From Vibrio rotiferianus CAIM 577 = LMG 21460 (lineage in GTDB: Bacteria > Pseudomonadota > Gammaproteobacteria > Enterobacterales > Vibrionaceae): a stretch of 64,000 bases of DNA. The notes under the pieces were generated by a model, which saw only the letters and a list, made by a program, of their open reading frames with translations, had not been told where the DNA came from and searched no databases. Shown here piece after piece: positions 29,283 to 40,134 of the stretch; position 1 is the stretch's first letter, and each line of letters starts with the position of its first letter. The translations under genes were made by a program, and so were the position numbers. The DNA lies in assembly GCF_002741985.1 (NCBI RefSeq), contig NZ_APHW01000014.1, positions 1 to 64,000 of the forward strand, written 5' to 3'.

Positions 29283-29960
29283 TTATTGGTACAACCAAAC
29301 AGCTAAAGCAAAGAAGCTAGGCGCAAGGATAGAAGTGATGATGCCGCAAAGCACTAATGCAAGGGACGAGAAGGCAGCATCGCCTGGTTGTTTTTCTGCA
29401 CAGGTGGCAGTGCCCAAAGCATGCGATACCGTACCCATCGTTAAGCCGCGTGCAATAGGGTGTTTGATGCCAATGAGGTTAAAGATAGGGTACGCGAGAA
29501 TGGCACCGAATAAGCCCACAATAAGCACTAGAATAGCGGCAACAGCAGCTTCACCACCCAGGTGGCTAGAAATCTCCATTGCGATAGGTGTCGTTACCGA
29601 CTTGCCCACTAAGCTTGCAATCAAGCTGATGTCTGCTTTAAACGCTACCGCGATGAGCGTCGCTGTTAGCATTGACATTACACTACCTAACGTACAGGCC
29701 AGAGCGATAATGCGCCAGTTTGATTTGATCTGTGGCAGTTGCTCGTACAGCGGGTACGCCAGTGCAACAACGGCTGGTTGCAGCAAGAAGCTGATGTATT
29801 CGTTGTCTGCGTAGTACGTTTCAAATGGCACTTTTAAAAAGGTAAGTAACGGGATTAACACCGCGATGCTGATCAAAAGGGGGTTCGCAATAGGGTTATT
29901 TACCTTAATAGCAATTTGGCGTGCGGCAAGGAAAACCACAATAGTGACGAGTAACCACAT
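29283..29960 (-). CDS. lrgB: LrgB/CidB-family membrane protein
   Basis: A 225-residue membrane protein of the LrgB (CidB, YohK) family with about six to seven hydrophobic segments. The family block KSVTTPIAMEISSHLGG is at about 118-134, and RGLTMGTVSHALGTATCAE follows. LrgAB pairs have been linked to murein hydrolase export control and, more recently, to pyruvate or glycolate transport; which applies here is unknown. It starts one base after the lrgA stop. Confidence 0.88.
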   Translation of the reverse strand: MWLLVTIVVFLAARQIAIKVNNPIANPLLISIAVLIPLLTFLKVPFETYYADNEYISFLLQPAVVALAYPLYEQLPQIKSNWRIIALACTLGSVMSMLTATLIAVAFKADISLIASLVGKSVTTPIAMEISSHLGGEAAVAAILVLIVGLFGAILAYPIFNLIGIKHPIARGLTMGTVSHALGTATCAEKQPGDAAFSSLALVLCGIITSILAPSFFALAVWLYQ

Positions 29961-29961
29961 A

Positions 29962-30336
29962 TCAATGTTTCTCCTTTAATAAGTAGTCTAAGAACCACGC
30001 TAAGGTGACCAACACAATTAGAGAGCCACCAACTGCACTAGCAATAATAGGAAGCGCATTCGCTAGTAACATATCAAAGTGCTGCATTAGCCCAACACTG
30101 ATAGGGACAAAGAGTAGAATCATGTAGCGAATGAAAAGTGTCGCGCCGGGCTTAACCCATTCGACTTTGACTAAGCCAAGAGTCATGGAGAAAAACAGCA
30201 CAAGCATGCCTAGGACACTTCCAGGAACCGAAATGCCAGCGAACTTTTGAATGGTGTTGCCGATACCAAGTGCTCCCAAGATGAGTGCGAGGGAAATGAG
30301 CAAATGGATCAGCTGTAATAATCGATCTTTTATCAT
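29962..30336 (-). CDS. lrgA: LrgA/CidA-family membrane protein
   Basis: A 124-residue, four-segment membrane protein of the holin-like LrgA (CidA, YohJ) family. It contains [23 protein letters not shown] and [25 protein letters not shown]. The ATG at 30336 ([11 protein letters not shown]) is preferred over a GTG at 30363. It forms a tight pair with lrgB. Confidence 0.85.
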   Translation of the reverse strand: MIKDRLLQLIHLLISLALILGALGIGNTIQKFAGISVPGSVLGMLVLFFSMTLGLVKVEWVKPGATLFIRYMILLFVPISVGLMQHFDMLLANALPIIASAVGGSLIVLVTLAWFLDYLLKEKH

Positions 30337-30394
30337 TTTGACAGCATATAAAACAACAAACACACCCGAAGGTGCGCTTGAACAAGGTAAGAAA

Positions 30395-31816
30395 TTAGGA
30401 GGCTAGGCTCTCTACATAACGATAGACAGATTTTAGTATTGCTATCTTTTTTTCGTCACTTTCATGTTCGTGAACTAAGTTCTCTAAATTAAGCATATAC
30501 TCTTCAATCTGGCTTTCAAAGACTTCACGACAGTGCTGTGCCCAGCGTCTTTGCTCTTGGTCATCTAGTGTGCTTGAGTAGTGACGAGCACGGTAACGAA
30601 ACAGCAACGGTTTGATGCGCTTGTCATCAAATTCAATATCCAGTGCAGCTAGGTTAGTTGGGTCCGTTTCACGAATGATGTCCATCGCCGCGCGATCAGC
30701 TGGCGAGAAAAAACCATCGTAAAGTTGCGTATCTACATCATCACTCTTTTCGTACTCACGCTCAATAGAGAATAGGTTAATGAGTTTCTCACGAATTTCT
30801 GGGTGTTGACGTAACAAAGCGAGGTTAGTTAGACATTGCTGACGGTCAATACCAATAGATTCTGCATTCTCAGCAGTGAGTGTTTTCGCTGGCGCTAGAA
30901 TAGGGCACTTGTTCAGGTGCACGAGCTTAACGGGTACAGGCGGCAGGTCGCCCAATTCGTCACGCTTGGTGTACAAACGTTCTTTCAACTCTTCTGCTGA
31001 AAGTTCTAAGATCGGCTGAGGATCCTTCGCCAAGTCAATCGTAATAACAGCGTTATTGTTGGTTGGGTGCCAAGCAACAGGCACAATCCAGCTGGTGTAT
31101 TGGCATTCACGTCCCAACATTCCGGATACGTGCATCAATGGCGTCATGTTAACGATATCGACCAATTCGTTAAGCTTGCGCTTATTACGCATAGAGAAGA
31201 AGTAATCAAACAACTTAGGTTGAGCGGCTTTGATTTTTTTCGCCATCTCAATTGTTGCAATCACGTCTGCCATCGCATCGTGGGCGTTGCTGTGTTCGAT
31301 GCCATTTGCCACAGATAAATGTTCAAGTTTGAAACTCGGGAAACCTTCATCATTTTCTGGCCATTCCACGCCTTCAGGACGGAGGGCGTGACACGCGCGC
31401 ATGACGTCAAGTAAATCCCAACGTGAGTTGCCGTTTTGCCAGCTCCACGCATAAGGATCGATAAAGTTGCGGTAACAGGTGTAACGTGTGACTTCATCAT
31501 CGAATCGAATACTGTTGTAGCCAAGGCTAGTAGTATTCGGTTTAGAAAGCTCTGCGTGGATCTTAGCGATAAATTCAGGTTCAGGTAGACCTTCTTGCAT
31601 CGCTTTTTGTGGTGTAATGCCAGTGATCAAAGCTGCTTCGGGTGAAGGAAGATAATCAGCGGGTGGGCGACAGTACATCACCAAAGGTTCACCAATGATA
31701 TTGAAGTTTTCATCAGTGCGGACGCCGGCGAATTGGCTTGGGCGATCTTTGGCTGGACTTGTTCCCCAAGTCTCGTAATCAAAAAAGAAAAAAGTGGGCT
31801 GATTATCTTGGTGCAT
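30395..31816 (-). CDS. sbcB: Exodeoxyribonuclease I
   Basis: A 3'-5' exonuclease on single-stranded DNA, acting in recombination and mismatch repair. The 473 residues have the DEDDh core: [17 protein letters not shown] (first Asp and Glu), [16 protein letters not shown], and [16 protein letters not shown] (His and Asp). The SH3-like and C-terminal helical domains follow. Full family length. Confidence 0.96.
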   Translation of the reverse strand: MHQDNQPTFFFFDYETWGTSPAKDRPSQFAGVRTDENFNIIGEPLVMYCRPPADYLPSPEAALITGITPQKAMQEGLPEPEFIAKIHAELSKPNTTSLGYNSIRFDDEVTRYTCYRNFIDPYAWSWQNGNSRWDLLDVMRACHALRPEGVEWPENDEGFPSFKLEHLSVANGIEHSNAHDAMADVIATIEMAKKIKAAQPKLFDYFFSMRNKRKLNELVDIVNMTPLMHVSGMLGRECQYTSWIVPVAWHPTNNNAVITIDLAKDPQPILELSAEELKERLYTKRDELGDLPPVPVKLVHLNKCPILAPAKTLTAENAESIGIDRQQCLTNLALLRQHPEIREKLINLFSIEREYEKSDDVDTQLYDGFFSPADRAAMDIIRETDPTNLAALDIEFDDKRIKPLLFRYRARHYSSTLDDQEQRRWAQHCREVFESQIEEYMLNLENLVHEHESDEKKIAILKSVYRYVESLAS

Positions 31817-31946
31817 TCTGCTTACCGTTTACGGAACCGATAGGAGTATTAGACCATTCAAAGCTTTGACTCGCAACGAAAGATGCAACGTGACGTTGTG
31901 AAAATGAAAAAGCCAAAGCTGAAGAATTCACTTGATTTGAGTTTGA

Positions 31947-32642
31947 TTAGCCAAAGTGTTTAATTAAGTCCAACATTTCCCTTCTATGCAAATAGACAGT
32001 GGGCTCTTCTTGGTAGCTGAAAAGTTGATAAATCATCGCCTTAGCGACATCTCTAGCCTGAATCGGTACAAAGTCGGCGAGTTTTCCCCACATTAATGGT
32101 CGAGTGACCTTAGAAAGTGATTGAATGAGCCTCTCGTCGGTACGGGGTGTATCACGTTGGCCGACTAAGGGACCAGGTCTAGCAAAGACGACTTCTTCGA
32201 ACCCCATTTTCTCAATGTTCTTTTCCATCTGCCCCTTACAGGCGAGATAATGAGAGAATGATGAAGCTTTCGCTCCCAAGCTTGAAACTATCGCGATTCG
32301 TTTCACTCCTATCATTTTCATTTGTTGGGCAACCTTACAGACCAGTTCTACGTCGACTTTTCGTAGCGCTTCCTTGCTGCCAGCTTGCTTAAGTGTCGTA
32401 CCTAAGCAGATTACTCCGATACTAGGAGTTGGCTGTTGTTCATCCCAATTGTGAATGGAAAGCTCGGCATCAATAATAGGCACTATCTTGCTTTCAGTAT
32501 CGGCAATGTCAGAAAGCGCTCTTCGAGAAAGAGAGTATACGGTTTCTATGCTGGGTTGTGACAGGAGGTTAGCGATGACTTCTTTGCCAACAAGCCCAGT
32601 TGCGCCTGCGATTATGACGCAGGTATTTGAATCATTGCTCAT
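31947..32642 (-). CDS. NAD(P)-binding SDR-like oxidoreductase
   Basis: A 231-residue atypical short-chain dehydrogenase resembling the HTATIP2/YbjT group. The nucleotide-binding GATGLVGKEVIANLL is at the N-terminus, and VKRIAIVSSLGAKASSFSHYLACKGQMEK supplies the Ser and a Y-x3-K pattern. Substrate unknown. Two ATGs in a row (32645 and 32642) follow AGAGGAAGG; the second has the better spacing. Confidence 0.78.
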   Translation of the reverse strand: MSNDSNTCVIIAGATGLVGKEVIANLLSQPSIETVYSLSRRALSDIADTESKIVPIIDAELSIHNWDEQQPTPSIGVICLGTTLKQAGSKEALRKVDVELVCKVAQQMKMIGVKRIAIVSSLGAKASSFSHYLACKGQMEKNIEKMGFEEVVFARPGPLVGQRDTPRTDERLIQSLSKVTRPLMWGKLADFVPIQARDVAKAMIYQLFSYQEEPTVYLHRREMLDLIKHFG

Positions 32643-32766
32643 CATATCCTTCCTCTTAGAGAACAAGTGCTTAGGCTATTGTAGCTTATTTGTTCAACTA
32701 GGTTTTATGTGCAGTTCGAATGTTTGAAGCTTAACGAGCAAGCAAAAGTGAAGTCGATGACATAAA

Positions 32767-32798
32767 TAAAAAGACCCGTAGGGCAAACGGGTCTTTTT
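32767..32798. terminator. Intrinsic terminator, bidirectional
   Basis: AAAAGACCCGT, loop AGGGCAA, ACGGGTCTTTTT with flanking A and T runs. It lies upstream of the minus-strand SDR gene and before the cob region, so it may end an unannotated transcript or block read-through. Confidence 0.8.
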
Positions 32799-33293
32799 CG
32801 TTAGGAGAATGATAGGGGTATTTTTCGTCGAGGTGGGCTTCCCGACTTCGCTTTTCCCCTCTGTTTAGGTCGGCGGCTCTGATTGGCAAACATGGCGCCT
32901 CGCTGCGTTTATTGGGACACGTTTACAATTGCATCAGTCATGCCAAAACCTGTCAGCGCTATAAAAAGAAAGCTTCTGGTATTGAAATCTAAAATCAAGA
33001 AAAACGGGATTTTCATTTAAAACAGTCAGTTAATTTGTTGTGGGCCTAGGTTCTATACAGCGATGATTTGATCCTCTCGCTTCTATATGAAGGGTTTATT
33101 CTGAAATTCGACCATTTCATTGATGAAATTAGGTTTCTGAAGCAATGGTTTTGTCAATATGGAAGTCAGATTGGTAAAAGTTGCTGTCAAAATGAGAAAA
33201 CTAGGTGAAATTGCATGTGAGAGGGGTACACTGATTCTTTCAGAAAATTGAGCTGCTGGCTCATTTGAGATTTTCAAAGACCAAGGACGTCGT
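32799..33293. other. 495-base gap before the cob operon
   Basis: No gene is supported. The first 130 bases are GC-rich and structured (for example GTCGAGGTGGGC near 32829 facing GCTTCCCGAC), unlike the AT-rich remainder. I looked for a cobalamin riboswitch because cobTSUC follows, but found no B12-box on the plus strand. The proximal part should hold the promoter of the flavin reductase-cob operon. Confidence 0.4.
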
Positions 33294-33905
33294 ATGAACA
33301 TAGATCTCAGTACACTTGCACCAACGCAGGTGTACCATTTGATGACTCAAACCGTCATTCCTCGCCCAATCGCTTGGGTGCTTACTGACTCAGGTGAGCA
33401 GAATTTCAACTTAGCGCCATTTTCCTATTTTACCGCGGTTTCCAGTCGTCCACCTTTATTGATGATTTCTGTGGGGAAAAAGCCCAATGGAGATATCAAA
33501 GACACCACGCGAAATGCATTAGAAACCGGTAAGTTGGTTATCCACATCGCACCGAGCGACCTAGCAGAGCAGGTCACCAAGTCTTCAGCAACGTTAGAGT
33601 ATGGAGAATCCGAACTGGAAGTTACTCAACTCGAAACAACAGATTTTAAAGGGTTCGAATTACCACGCCTAGAGGGCGCGCCAATTGCATTCGGCTGTAA
33701 GTTACATGAAGTCATTGAGATGGGTGAGACGCCACAAAGTTTAATCTTTGCTGAAATTGAACACATTTATGTTGATGAACGGGTCATATCCATGGAAGGT
33801 GATCGTTTAAAAGTCGACGCTCTAGCAGTGGATCCATTAGCTCGCCTCGGTGGAAATGATTATTCCACGCTAGACAAAACGTTTTCTGTCGCTCGCCCAA
33901 AATAA
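33294..33905 (+). CDS. Flavin reductase-like (FMN-binding split barrel) protein
   Basis: A 203-residue protein of the DIM6/NTAB flavoredoxin group. Signs are PRPIAWVLTDSGEQNFNLAPFSYFTAVSSRPPLL near the N-terminus (FMN site) and the C-terminal VDPLARLGGNDYSTL. It probably binds FMN and moves electrons from NAD(P)H. It begins a plus-strand run into cobTSUC with a 19-base gap, so a part in corrinoid reduction or DMB-related flavin chemistry is possible, though unproven. Confidence 0.82.
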   Translation: MNIDLSTLAPTQVYHLMTQTVIPRPIAWVLTDSGEQNFNLAPFSYFTAVSSRPPLLMISVGKKPNGDIKDTTRNALETGKLVIHIAPSDLAEQVTKSSATLEYGESELEVTQLETTDFKGFELPRLEGAPIAFGCKLHEVIEMGETPQSLIFAEIEHIYVDERVISMEGDRLKVDALAVDPLARLGGNDYSTLDKTFSVARPK

Positions 33906-33924
33906 TTAATAAGGAACCATCATC

Positions 33925-34968
33925 ATGGATCGCTCTTTTGCGCCAGAAATTCAAGCACGTATTGATAATAAAACGAAACCGCTTGGATCACTTGGCCTGC
34001 TAGAAAAAGTAGCATTAGAACTGGCGTTGATTCAAAGCCAAGATAAACCTCAAGCTGCGGAAACCATTGAAATTCGCAAACCGACCATGTTGGTATTTGC
34101 TGGTGACCATGGTATCGCTGAAGAAGGGGTTAGCATTGCACCAAGTGCAGTTACACAGCAAATGGTGGCTAATTTCCTTTCAGGAGGTGCGGCTATCAAC
34201 TGTTTTTGTGAGACTAACCAAATCGATTTTAAAGTTATTGACTGCGGTATGTTGTCGCCAATCGATACATTAATCCCAAACTTCAAAGATCATCCCAACT
34301 TAATCGAAAAGCGTCTTGGTAACGGTACGGCCAATCTTTCAAAGCAATCTGCGATGTCATTAGAGCAAGTCGCATTGGGCTTGGAGTATGGTGCGAAAGT
34401 TGCCGAGCAAAGTATTTACGGCGGTTCTAACTTTCTAATGTTTGGCGAAATGGGCATTGGGAACACAAGCTCGGCGTCTGCGCTATTAACAGCACTTAGC
34501 CCGTTAGAGGTCGATCACTGTGTTGGTTTGGGGACGGGAATTACTCATGAGCAGTTTGGCCGTAAGATTAAACTCGTCGCACAAGGTGTTGGGCGTTGCT
34601 ATGAACTCGATGTGAAAGGTGTTCTCGCGCAAGTCGGTGGGTTTGAAATCGTGCAAATGGTCGGTGCATTCCTAGAAGCAAAACGCCATAAAACGCCAGT
34701 TTTAGTAGATGGGTTTATCGTATCTGTTGCCGCTTACGTGGTGACTCTATTGGATGAAGAGACGCGAGATTACATGTTGTTCGCACATAACTCGGAAGAG
34801 AATGGGCACAAGTTCGTACTTGAATGCTTACAAGCTGAGCCTCTCTTGGATCTTGGGTTGCGTTTGGGTGAAGGTACTGGAGCAGCACTTGCCTTACCAT
34901 TAGTGAAAGCGGCGGCTCAGTTTTACAACAACATGGCAAGTTTTGAGAGTGCAGGAGTAACGGTGTAG
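33925..34968 (+). CDS. cobT: Nicotinate-nucleotide:DMB phosphoribosyltransferase
   Basis: Makes alpha-ribazole phosphate from nicotinate mononucleotide and dimethylbenzimidazole (EC 2.4.2.21) for the lower ligand of cobalamin. The 347 residues include [41 protein letters not shown] and the catalytic-glutamate region near the C-terminus ([15 protein letters not shown]). TAAGGA precedes the ATG. The stop overlaps the cobS start by one base. Confidence 0.96.
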   Translation: MDRSFAPEIQARIDNKTKPLGSLGLLEKVALELALIQSQDKPQAAETIEIRKPTMLVFAGDHGIAEEGVSIAPSAVTQQMVANFLSGGAAINCFCETNQIDFKVIDCGMLSPIDTLIPNFKDHPNLIEKRLGNGTANLSKQSAMSLEQVALGLEYGAKVAEQSIYGGSNFLMFGEMGIGNTSSASALLTALSPLEVDHCVGLGTGITHEQFGRKIKLVAQGVGRCYELDVKGVLAQVGGFEIVQMVGAFLEAKRHKTPVLVDGFIVSVAAYVVTLLDEETRDYMLFAHNSEENGHKFVLECLQAEPLLDLGLRLGEGTGAALALPLVKAAAQFYNNMASFESAGVTV

Positions 34969-35774
34969 TGTCTGCGCTTGATAATACTATCCCTTCAGAG
35001 ACTCGTTCTTTGCGCTATCAGAGCGAGCTTTTCTTGCTTGCAGTAAGCTTTTTTAGCCGTATACCTGTACCTGCTGATTTACCTTACAGTGAAACGCGCA
35101 TGAACCAAGCGGGGCGGTACTTTGCTTTGGTCGGTGTGTTGCTTGGGTTGTTGTGCGCAGCTGTGTTTTCACTGGCAAGTTTGTTGTTCCCCAACTCAGT
35201 TTCCATCGTGTTAACCATGGCTTTCAGCCTACTGCTTACCGGTGCATTCCATGAAGACGGCTTGACCGATATGGCGGATGGCATTGGCGGTGGTATGACG
35301 TTAGAGCGCCGCTTAACCATCATGAAAGACAGCCGCATCGGGACGTACGGCGCGGCAACACTAATGATGGCGCTGCTGGCGAAGTTTGTATTTTGGATCG
35401 AGTTAGCTAATGGGTCTCAGTTTTGGCTGATGATCGTCGTGGCGTATACCGTGAGCCGAGCGTTGGCGGCCACTCTCATATATGACATGCCTTACGTTAG
35501 TGACGCGGATACCTCGAAAAGTAAACCGTTAGCGAATAAGCAATCGAGCTTAGAAGTCGCGATACTGCTCTTCACTGGTGGAGTCACAGCATTGTTACTA
35601 GGCGTGACTCAGGCAGTGGTTATCCTATTGGTATTGGCACTGTTTCGTGTTGGCTTCAAACGCTGGCTGACCAAACGTATCGGCGGATTTACTGGCGATT
35701 GCCTTGGTGCCGCGCAGCAGCTTTCAGAGTTGCTTGTTTATCTTACTTTTATCGCATTTAGTCATTCATCATGA
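34968..35774 (+). CDS. cobS: Cobalamin-5'-phosphate synthase
   Basis: Inner-membrane enzyme joining adenosyl-GDP-cobinamide with alpha-ribazole (phosphate), EC 2.7.8.26. The 268 residues have about six membrane segments and the family block [36 protein letters not shown] (conserved acidic D-x2-D-x3-D, quoted here in pieces: [11 protein letters not shown] and RIGTYGA). It starts at a GTG (34968) overlapping the cobT stop and ends overlapping the cobU ATG by four bases, which indicates coupling. Confidence 0.94.
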   Translation: MSALDNTIPSETRSLRYQSELFLLAVSFFSRIPVPADLPYSETRMNQAGRYFALVGVLLGLLCAAVFSLASLLFPNSVSIVLTMAFSLLLTGAFHEDGLTDMADGIGGGMTLERRLTIMKDSRIGTYGAATLMMALLAKFVFWIELANGSQFWLMIVVAYTVSRALAATLIYDMPYVSDADTSKSKPLANKQSSLEVAILLFTGGVTALLLGVTQAVVILLVLALFRVGFKRWLTKRIGGFTGDCLGAAQQLSELLVYLTFIAFSHSS

Positions 35775-36304
35775 AACAGCTTATTTTAGGTGGTGCGCGC
35801 TCAGGAAAATCGAGTTTAGCAGAGTGCAGGGCGCAACAGTGGGCACAAAATAAAAACGGAACGCTTCACTATGTGGCGACGGCATTGCCTTTTGATGAGG
35901 AAATGAGGCAACGTATTGCTCACCATAAACTGCAGCGAGGGGCTGGGTGGATTGAACATGAATGTCCGCTTAACTTGCCTGAGCTCATTTGTGAGTTTTC
36001 GTCTCAAGATGTCGTGTTAGTTGACTGCCTTACGCTTTGGCTCAACAACTGGATCTTTGAACTCGGTGATGACTGCTGTAATGAGCGGTTAGAGGAAAAA
36101 ATTGAGCGGTTGGTAAATGCGATAGCACAATCAGAAGCGACGCTGATTTTTGTCTCTAACGAAGTCGGCATGGGCATTGTGCCGCTCGGCACTGTTAGTC
36201 GCTACTTTGTGGATAATGCGGGTCGGATGAATCAAAAACTGGCGACGGTGTGTGAACGTGTCACGTTTGTAGCCGCTGGCTTGCCGCTTGAATTGAAATC
36301 TTAG
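35771..36304 (+). CDS. cobU: Adenosylcobinamide kinase/guanylyltransferase
   Basis: Phosphorylates adenosylcobinamide and adds GMP (EC 2.7.1.156, 2.7.7.62). The 177 residues start [18 protein letters not shown], containing the P-loop [19 protein letters not shown] and [13 protein letters not shown] are the other family blocks, and the guanylylated His lies in IAHHKLQRG. The ATG overlaps the cobS stop. Confidence 0.96.
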   Translation: MKQLILGGARSGKSSLAECRAQQWAQNKNGTLHYVATALPFDEEMRQRIAHHKLQRGAGWIEHECPLNLPELICEFSSQDVVLVDCLTLWLNNWIFELGDDCCNERLEEKIERLVNAIAQSEATLIFVSNEVGMGIVPLGTVSRYFVDNAGRMNQKLATVCERVTFVAAGLPLELKS

Positions 36305-36315
36305 GATGTGAAGAG

Positions 36316-36930
36316 ATGCAAACGCTGAATATTTATCTGCTTCGACATGGCAAAGTAAATGCAGCTCCAGGGTTGCATGGACAAACGGATTTAAAAGTGG
36401 ATGAAGAGGCGCAACGTAAAATTGCGCTAGCATGGCGGCAAAATGGCAAGGAAGTAGGCGGTATTATTAGCTCCCCATTGTTACGCTGTCACGACGCTGC
36501 TCAAATGATAGCTGAACAGGATTTGCTGCCTTTGAGCGTGGAACCCCTGCTTCAAGAGTTGGATTTTGGTGATTTCGATGGTGTCCCATTTGACATGCTT
36601 TCTGAGCACTGGCATAAGCTTGAAGCGTTTTGGAAAGCGCCCGCCCAACACACATTGCCCAAAGCGGAAAGTTTGGATGTATTTGCAAATCGCGTAACTT
36701 GTGCTTGGTCTCAAATCATTAATGATATCAATGACAACTTGCTTATTGTCACGCATGGTGGCGTAATAAGAATGATTCTTGCCCATGTTTTGGGTGTAGA
36801 TTGGCGCAATCCACGATGGTATTCGACATTAGCGATAGGAAATGCGTCAGTAACACATATAACGATTACCATCGATGATCAGATTTACGCCTCAGTTCGT
36901 TCGATAGGCGTACCACTATTTGAAAATTAG
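36316..36930 (+). CDS. cobC: Alpha-ribazole phosphatase, histidine phosphatase family
   Basis: Removes the phosphate from alpha-ribazole phosphate or cobalamin phosphate (EC 3.1.3.73). The 204 residues have the phosphohistidine motif LLRHGKVN near the start, SPLLRCHDAAQMIAE, a catalytic acid in QELDFGDFDG, and the late THGGVIRMILAH. Last gene of the cob run, 11 bases after cobU with AGGATG upstream. Confidence 0.93.
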   Translation: MQTLNIYLLRHGKVNAAPGLHGQTDLKVDEEAQRKIALAWRQNGKEVGGIISSPLLRCHDAAQMIAEQDLLPLSVEPLLQELDFGDFDGVPFDMLSEHWHKLEAFWKAPAQHTLPKAESLDVFANRVTCAWSQIINDINDNLLIVTHGGVIRMILAHVLGVDWRNPRWYSTLAIGNASVTHITITIDDQIYASVRSIGVPLFEN

Positions 36931-37012
36931 TCACGGAAGTAGCCAACGCTTGGATCTCTACCGAGTTTAAGAGAGAAAAGGGCTGGCTCGATTACATCAA
37001 AAGGAACCATAA

Positions 37013-38812
37013 ATGACCGCTCCTAGCTGGGATTTATCCATCGTTTATAACGATCTCGCTGACCCTCGTATTCAAGATGACATTGCGCTTGTAGAGCAAT
37101 GCATTGACCTACTCAATAAACAGTCTGCCGATTGTGACTCGGTTGAAGTGATGCAAAACGCAATCTTAACCAGTGAGGCGGCAAGCCGTTTGGCTGGCAC
37201 TATTGCTAACTTCGCAAACTGTTACGCATCAGTGGATGCGACAAATGCAGAGGCTAAAGCGCTGCTGGGTCGTATGACGCGTATTTTCTCTGAGCTTTCT
37301 CAAGCTTATAGTGCCTTTGAGCTTCAATTGACTCACGCTGATGACGAGTTCATTAGCCACGTTTTAGATCATGAAAACCCAGATATCAATGGGCAGGCCT
37401 TTTCTATTCTCAATTCACGCAAACTGGCTGACACACGCTTAAGCACCGAAGAAGAAAAGCTATTAGCGGCAATGAGCGTGGATGGAAAATCTGCGTGGGG
37501 TAAGTTATACAACAACCTCACGGGCTCTTTGAAAGTGAAGCTTGACTACGCTGATGGTGAAAGTGAAGAGCTTGGCTTCTCGCAAGCAGCAAGCATTCTT
37601 TATGGCTCTGAATTTGATCGCCAAGAAGCCGCATGGCGTGGCGTTCAAAAGGCGATGGCAACACATCAAGAGTCTTTTGCTTCTATCCTTAACGCGCTTT
37701 CAGGTTGGCGTTTAACAGAGAACAAAAAGCGTTCTACCAAACGTGATGTCCATTTCCTTGATCCAAGCTTGCATGGCAGCCGAATCAAAGCGGAAACGCT
37801 CGACGCGATGATGACTGTAGCAAAAGAAAGTCGAGACATTGGTCAAAAAGCCGGTTTGTTGATGGCGAAGGTCCACGGTCTGGATGAGATGAAACCGTGG
37901 AATCATCTTGCTGCGATGCCTGCTTTGAGTGGCGAAGCGAAAGTTTATCCCTTCGATGAAGCAATCGACGTCATTTGTGAAGCGTTCGAAACCGTGAACC
38001 CAGATATGTCGGAGTTTGTCCGCATGATGGTACAAAACGGTTGGATTGATGCCGCGCCTAATGCCAATAAACGCCTTGGCGCATACTGTACTAAGCTGCC
38101 GGCGACGCGTACGCCGCTCGTGTTTATGACTTGGAGTGGTAGCCGCTCAGACCTGATGACGCTTGCTCATGAGCTTGGTCACGCATTCCACAACTGGGTG
38201 ATTCGTGACTTACCGCTTTGCCAAACGTACTACCCAATGACGTTGGCAGAAACCGCCTCAATTTTCGCTGAAAACATCGTTCGTGATCATCTGATTTCAA
38301 AAGCAGAAAGTGTGGATGATAAGCTCGAAATGCTGTGGGAAGAGCTCTCTTCGGCGTTAGCGCTGATGATCAATATTCCAGTTCGTTACGAGTTCGAGAA
38401 AGCTTTCTACGAGCGTCGCCAAGAGGGTGAACTGACAGCAGATGATTTCTGTGGGCTAATGTCAGAAACGTGGAAGGATTGGTATGGCGATGTGATGAGC
38501 GAAGCTGACCCTTATTTCTGGGCGAGCAAACTGCACTTCTCAATTTCTGGGGTGAGCTTCTACAACTACCCATATTTGTTCGGCTTCTTGTTCAGTAAAG
38601 GTATCTACGCTCAACGTGATGCCAAAGGGGAGCGTTTCTACGACGATTACGTAGATCTGTTGCGCGATACTGGCAACATGATGGCTGAAGAGGTTGTAGA
38701 CAAGCATCTTTCAATGGATCTGACGCAACCAGAATTCTGGCAACAGAGCGTGGAGCTAGTTCGTGACAAAGTAGACGAATTTGAACGTTTACTCGCACAA
38801 CGTGGTGAATAA
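37013..38812 (+). CDS. M3-family oligoendopeptidase (PepF-like)
   Basis: A 599-residue cytoplasmic zinc oligopeptidase. The catalytic motif HELGHAFHNWV is at about residue 387, with the third zinc ligand in AETASIFAENIV some 25 residues later. The all-alpha sequence and length suit PepF-type oligoendopeptidases. It sits 82 bases after cobC, probably as a separate unit. A hairpin follows. Confidence 0.93.
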   Translation: MTAPSWDLSIVYNDLADPRIQDDIALVEQCIDLLNKQSADCDSVEVMQNAILTSEAASRLAGTIANFANCYASVDATNAEAKALLGRMTRIFSELSQAYSAFELQLTHADDEFISHVLDHENPDINGQAFSILNSRKLADTRLSTEEEKLLAAMSVDGKSAWGKLYNNLTGSLKVKLDYADGESEELGFSQAASILYGSEFDRQEAAWRGVQKAMATHQESFASILNALSGWRLTENKKRSTKRDVHFLDPSLHGSRIKAETLDAMMTVAKESRDIGQKAGLLMAKVHGLDEMKPWNHLAAMPALSGEAKVYPFDEAIDVICEAFETVNPDMSEFVRMMVQNGWIDAAPNANKRLGAYCTKLPATRTPLVFMTWSGSRSDLMTLAHELGHAFHNWVIRDLPLCQTYYPMTLAETASIFAENIVRDHLISKAESVDDKLEMLWEELSSALALMINIPVRYEFEKAFYERRQEGELTADDFCGLMSETWKDWYGDVMSEADPYFWASKLHFSISGVSFYNYPYLFGFLFSKGIYAQRDAKGERFYDDYVDLLRDTGNMMAEEVVDKHLSMDLTQPEFWQQSVELVRDKVDEFERLLAQRGE

Positions 38813-38846
38813 ACGCTAAAAGTTGATCAAATCATAATGATCTTCT

Positions 38847-38876
38847 TTAGGGCTGTGGTAAAGTTCACAGCCCTAA
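38847..38876 (+). terminator. Hairpin after the M3 peptidase gene
   Basis: TTAGGGCTGTG, eight-base loop, CACAGCCCTAA is a perfect 11-base stem 34 bases after the stop, but only a short T run follows, so termination strength is uncertain. Confidence 0.6.
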
Positions 38877-39050
38877 CACTTTGTAATTGTTTAAAAAATA
38901 AACGCCTCAATGCTTGATTTGAGTGCATGGCGCGAAAAGGTATGGGATTTTAAATAAATTTGGTGGCTTCTACTCATAAGTGGGATCGCAACAACAAAAA
39001 TCCTTTGTACAATTTATTAACATACCCGCCGTGCTATTAAGGAGTAACGC

Positions 39051-40079
39051 ATGACGAAGTCTCTCTTTCGCCAATCGTTTTTAACTGACACGTTAGATGT
39101 TCATATTGATGTCGCGCCGGCGGAGCAGGTGCTGTCTAATGGTGTAAAACTTAAACTCTATCAGCGTGGTGTGCTAGAAGTGATTCCTGATGAATACACT
39201 CAGGAAACGAAGAACGTCATCCTCTCTTGTGGTGTCCACGGGGATGAAACCGCACCGATGGAGCTGGTGGATTCAATTATCAAAGACATCGAATCTGGCT
39301 TCCAGAAAGTCGAGGCTCGATGCTTATTCATTATCGCTCATCCAGAAGCCACGCTGGCACATACGCGATTTTTAGAAGAAAACCTTAACCGACTGTTTGA
39401 TGAGAAAGAGCACGAGCCGACCAAAGAGCTTGCGATTGCTGATACTCTCAAATTGTTAGTCAGAGATTTCTATCAAGATACGGCAGCGGAAACACGCTGG
39501 CACTTAGATTTGCACTGTGCGATCCGTGATTCAAAGCACTACACCTTTGCGGTGAGTCCGAAAACGCGTCATCCTGTTCGTAGCAAAGCTCTGATTGATT
39601 TTCTCGACAGTGCACATATTGAAGCGGTGCTGCTTTCTAACTCGCCAACCAGCACATTCAGCTGGTTCAGTGCAGAGAACTACGGCGCTCAAGCTTTGAC
39701 GATGGAACTGGGTCGTGTGGCTCGCATTGGTGAAAACGACTTAGACAAACTGACTGCGTTCGATTTGTCACTGCGTAACCTAATTGCAGAGGCGAAAGCG
39801 GAGCATTTGTCTAAGCCATGTATCAAGTACCGTGTTAGTCGTACGATTGTGCGTTTGCACGAAGATTTCGATTTCATGTTTGATGACAACGTCGAGAACT
39901 TTACCTCATTCGTTCACGGCGAAGTGTTTGGTCACGATGGTGACAAACCATTGATGGCGAAGAACGATAACGAAGCCGTTGTTTTCCCAAATCGCCACGT
40001 CGCGATTGGTCAACGCGCAGCATTAATGGTGTGTGAAGTGAAAACGCGCTACGAAGATGGCGAGTTAGTCTACGATTAA
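39051..40079 (+). CDS. astE: Succinylglutamate desuccinylase
   Basis: Cuts N-succinylglutamate to glutamate and succinate (EC 3.5.1.96), last step of the AST arginine-degradation pathway. The 342 residues carry zinc ligands in CGVHGDETAPMELVD and WHLDLHCAIRDS, and the catalytic Glu in LTMELGRVA. The other ast genes are not nearby, as in other vibrios to my memory. TAAGGAG precedes the ATG. Confidence 0.95.
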   Translation: MTKSLFRQSFLTDTLDVHIDVAPAEQVLSNGVKLKLYQRGVLEVIPDEYTQETKNVILSCGVHGDETAPMELVDSIIKDIESGFQKVEARCLFIIAHPEATLAHTRFLEENLNRLFDEKEHEPTKELAIADTLKLLVRDFYQDTAAETRWHLDLHCAIRDSKHYTFAVSPKTRHPVRSKALIDFLDSAHIEAVLLSNSPTSTFSWFSAENYGAQALTMELGRVARIGENDLDKLTAFDLSLRNLIAEAKAEHLSKPCIKYRVSRTIVRLHEDFDFMFDDNVENFTSFVHGEVFGHDGDKPLMAKNDNEAVVFPNRHVAIGQRAALMVCEVKTRYEDGELVYD

Positions 40080-40134
40080 TGCCATATCGCTTTAATTTCG
40101 GCGAATAAAGCGTACGAACACATTTGCAATTTAC

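Noticed and set aside
32799..33293. Cobalamin riboswitch upstream of cobTSUC
   Set aside because: Expected from the gene content, but no B12-box or riboswitch core was found on the plus strand.
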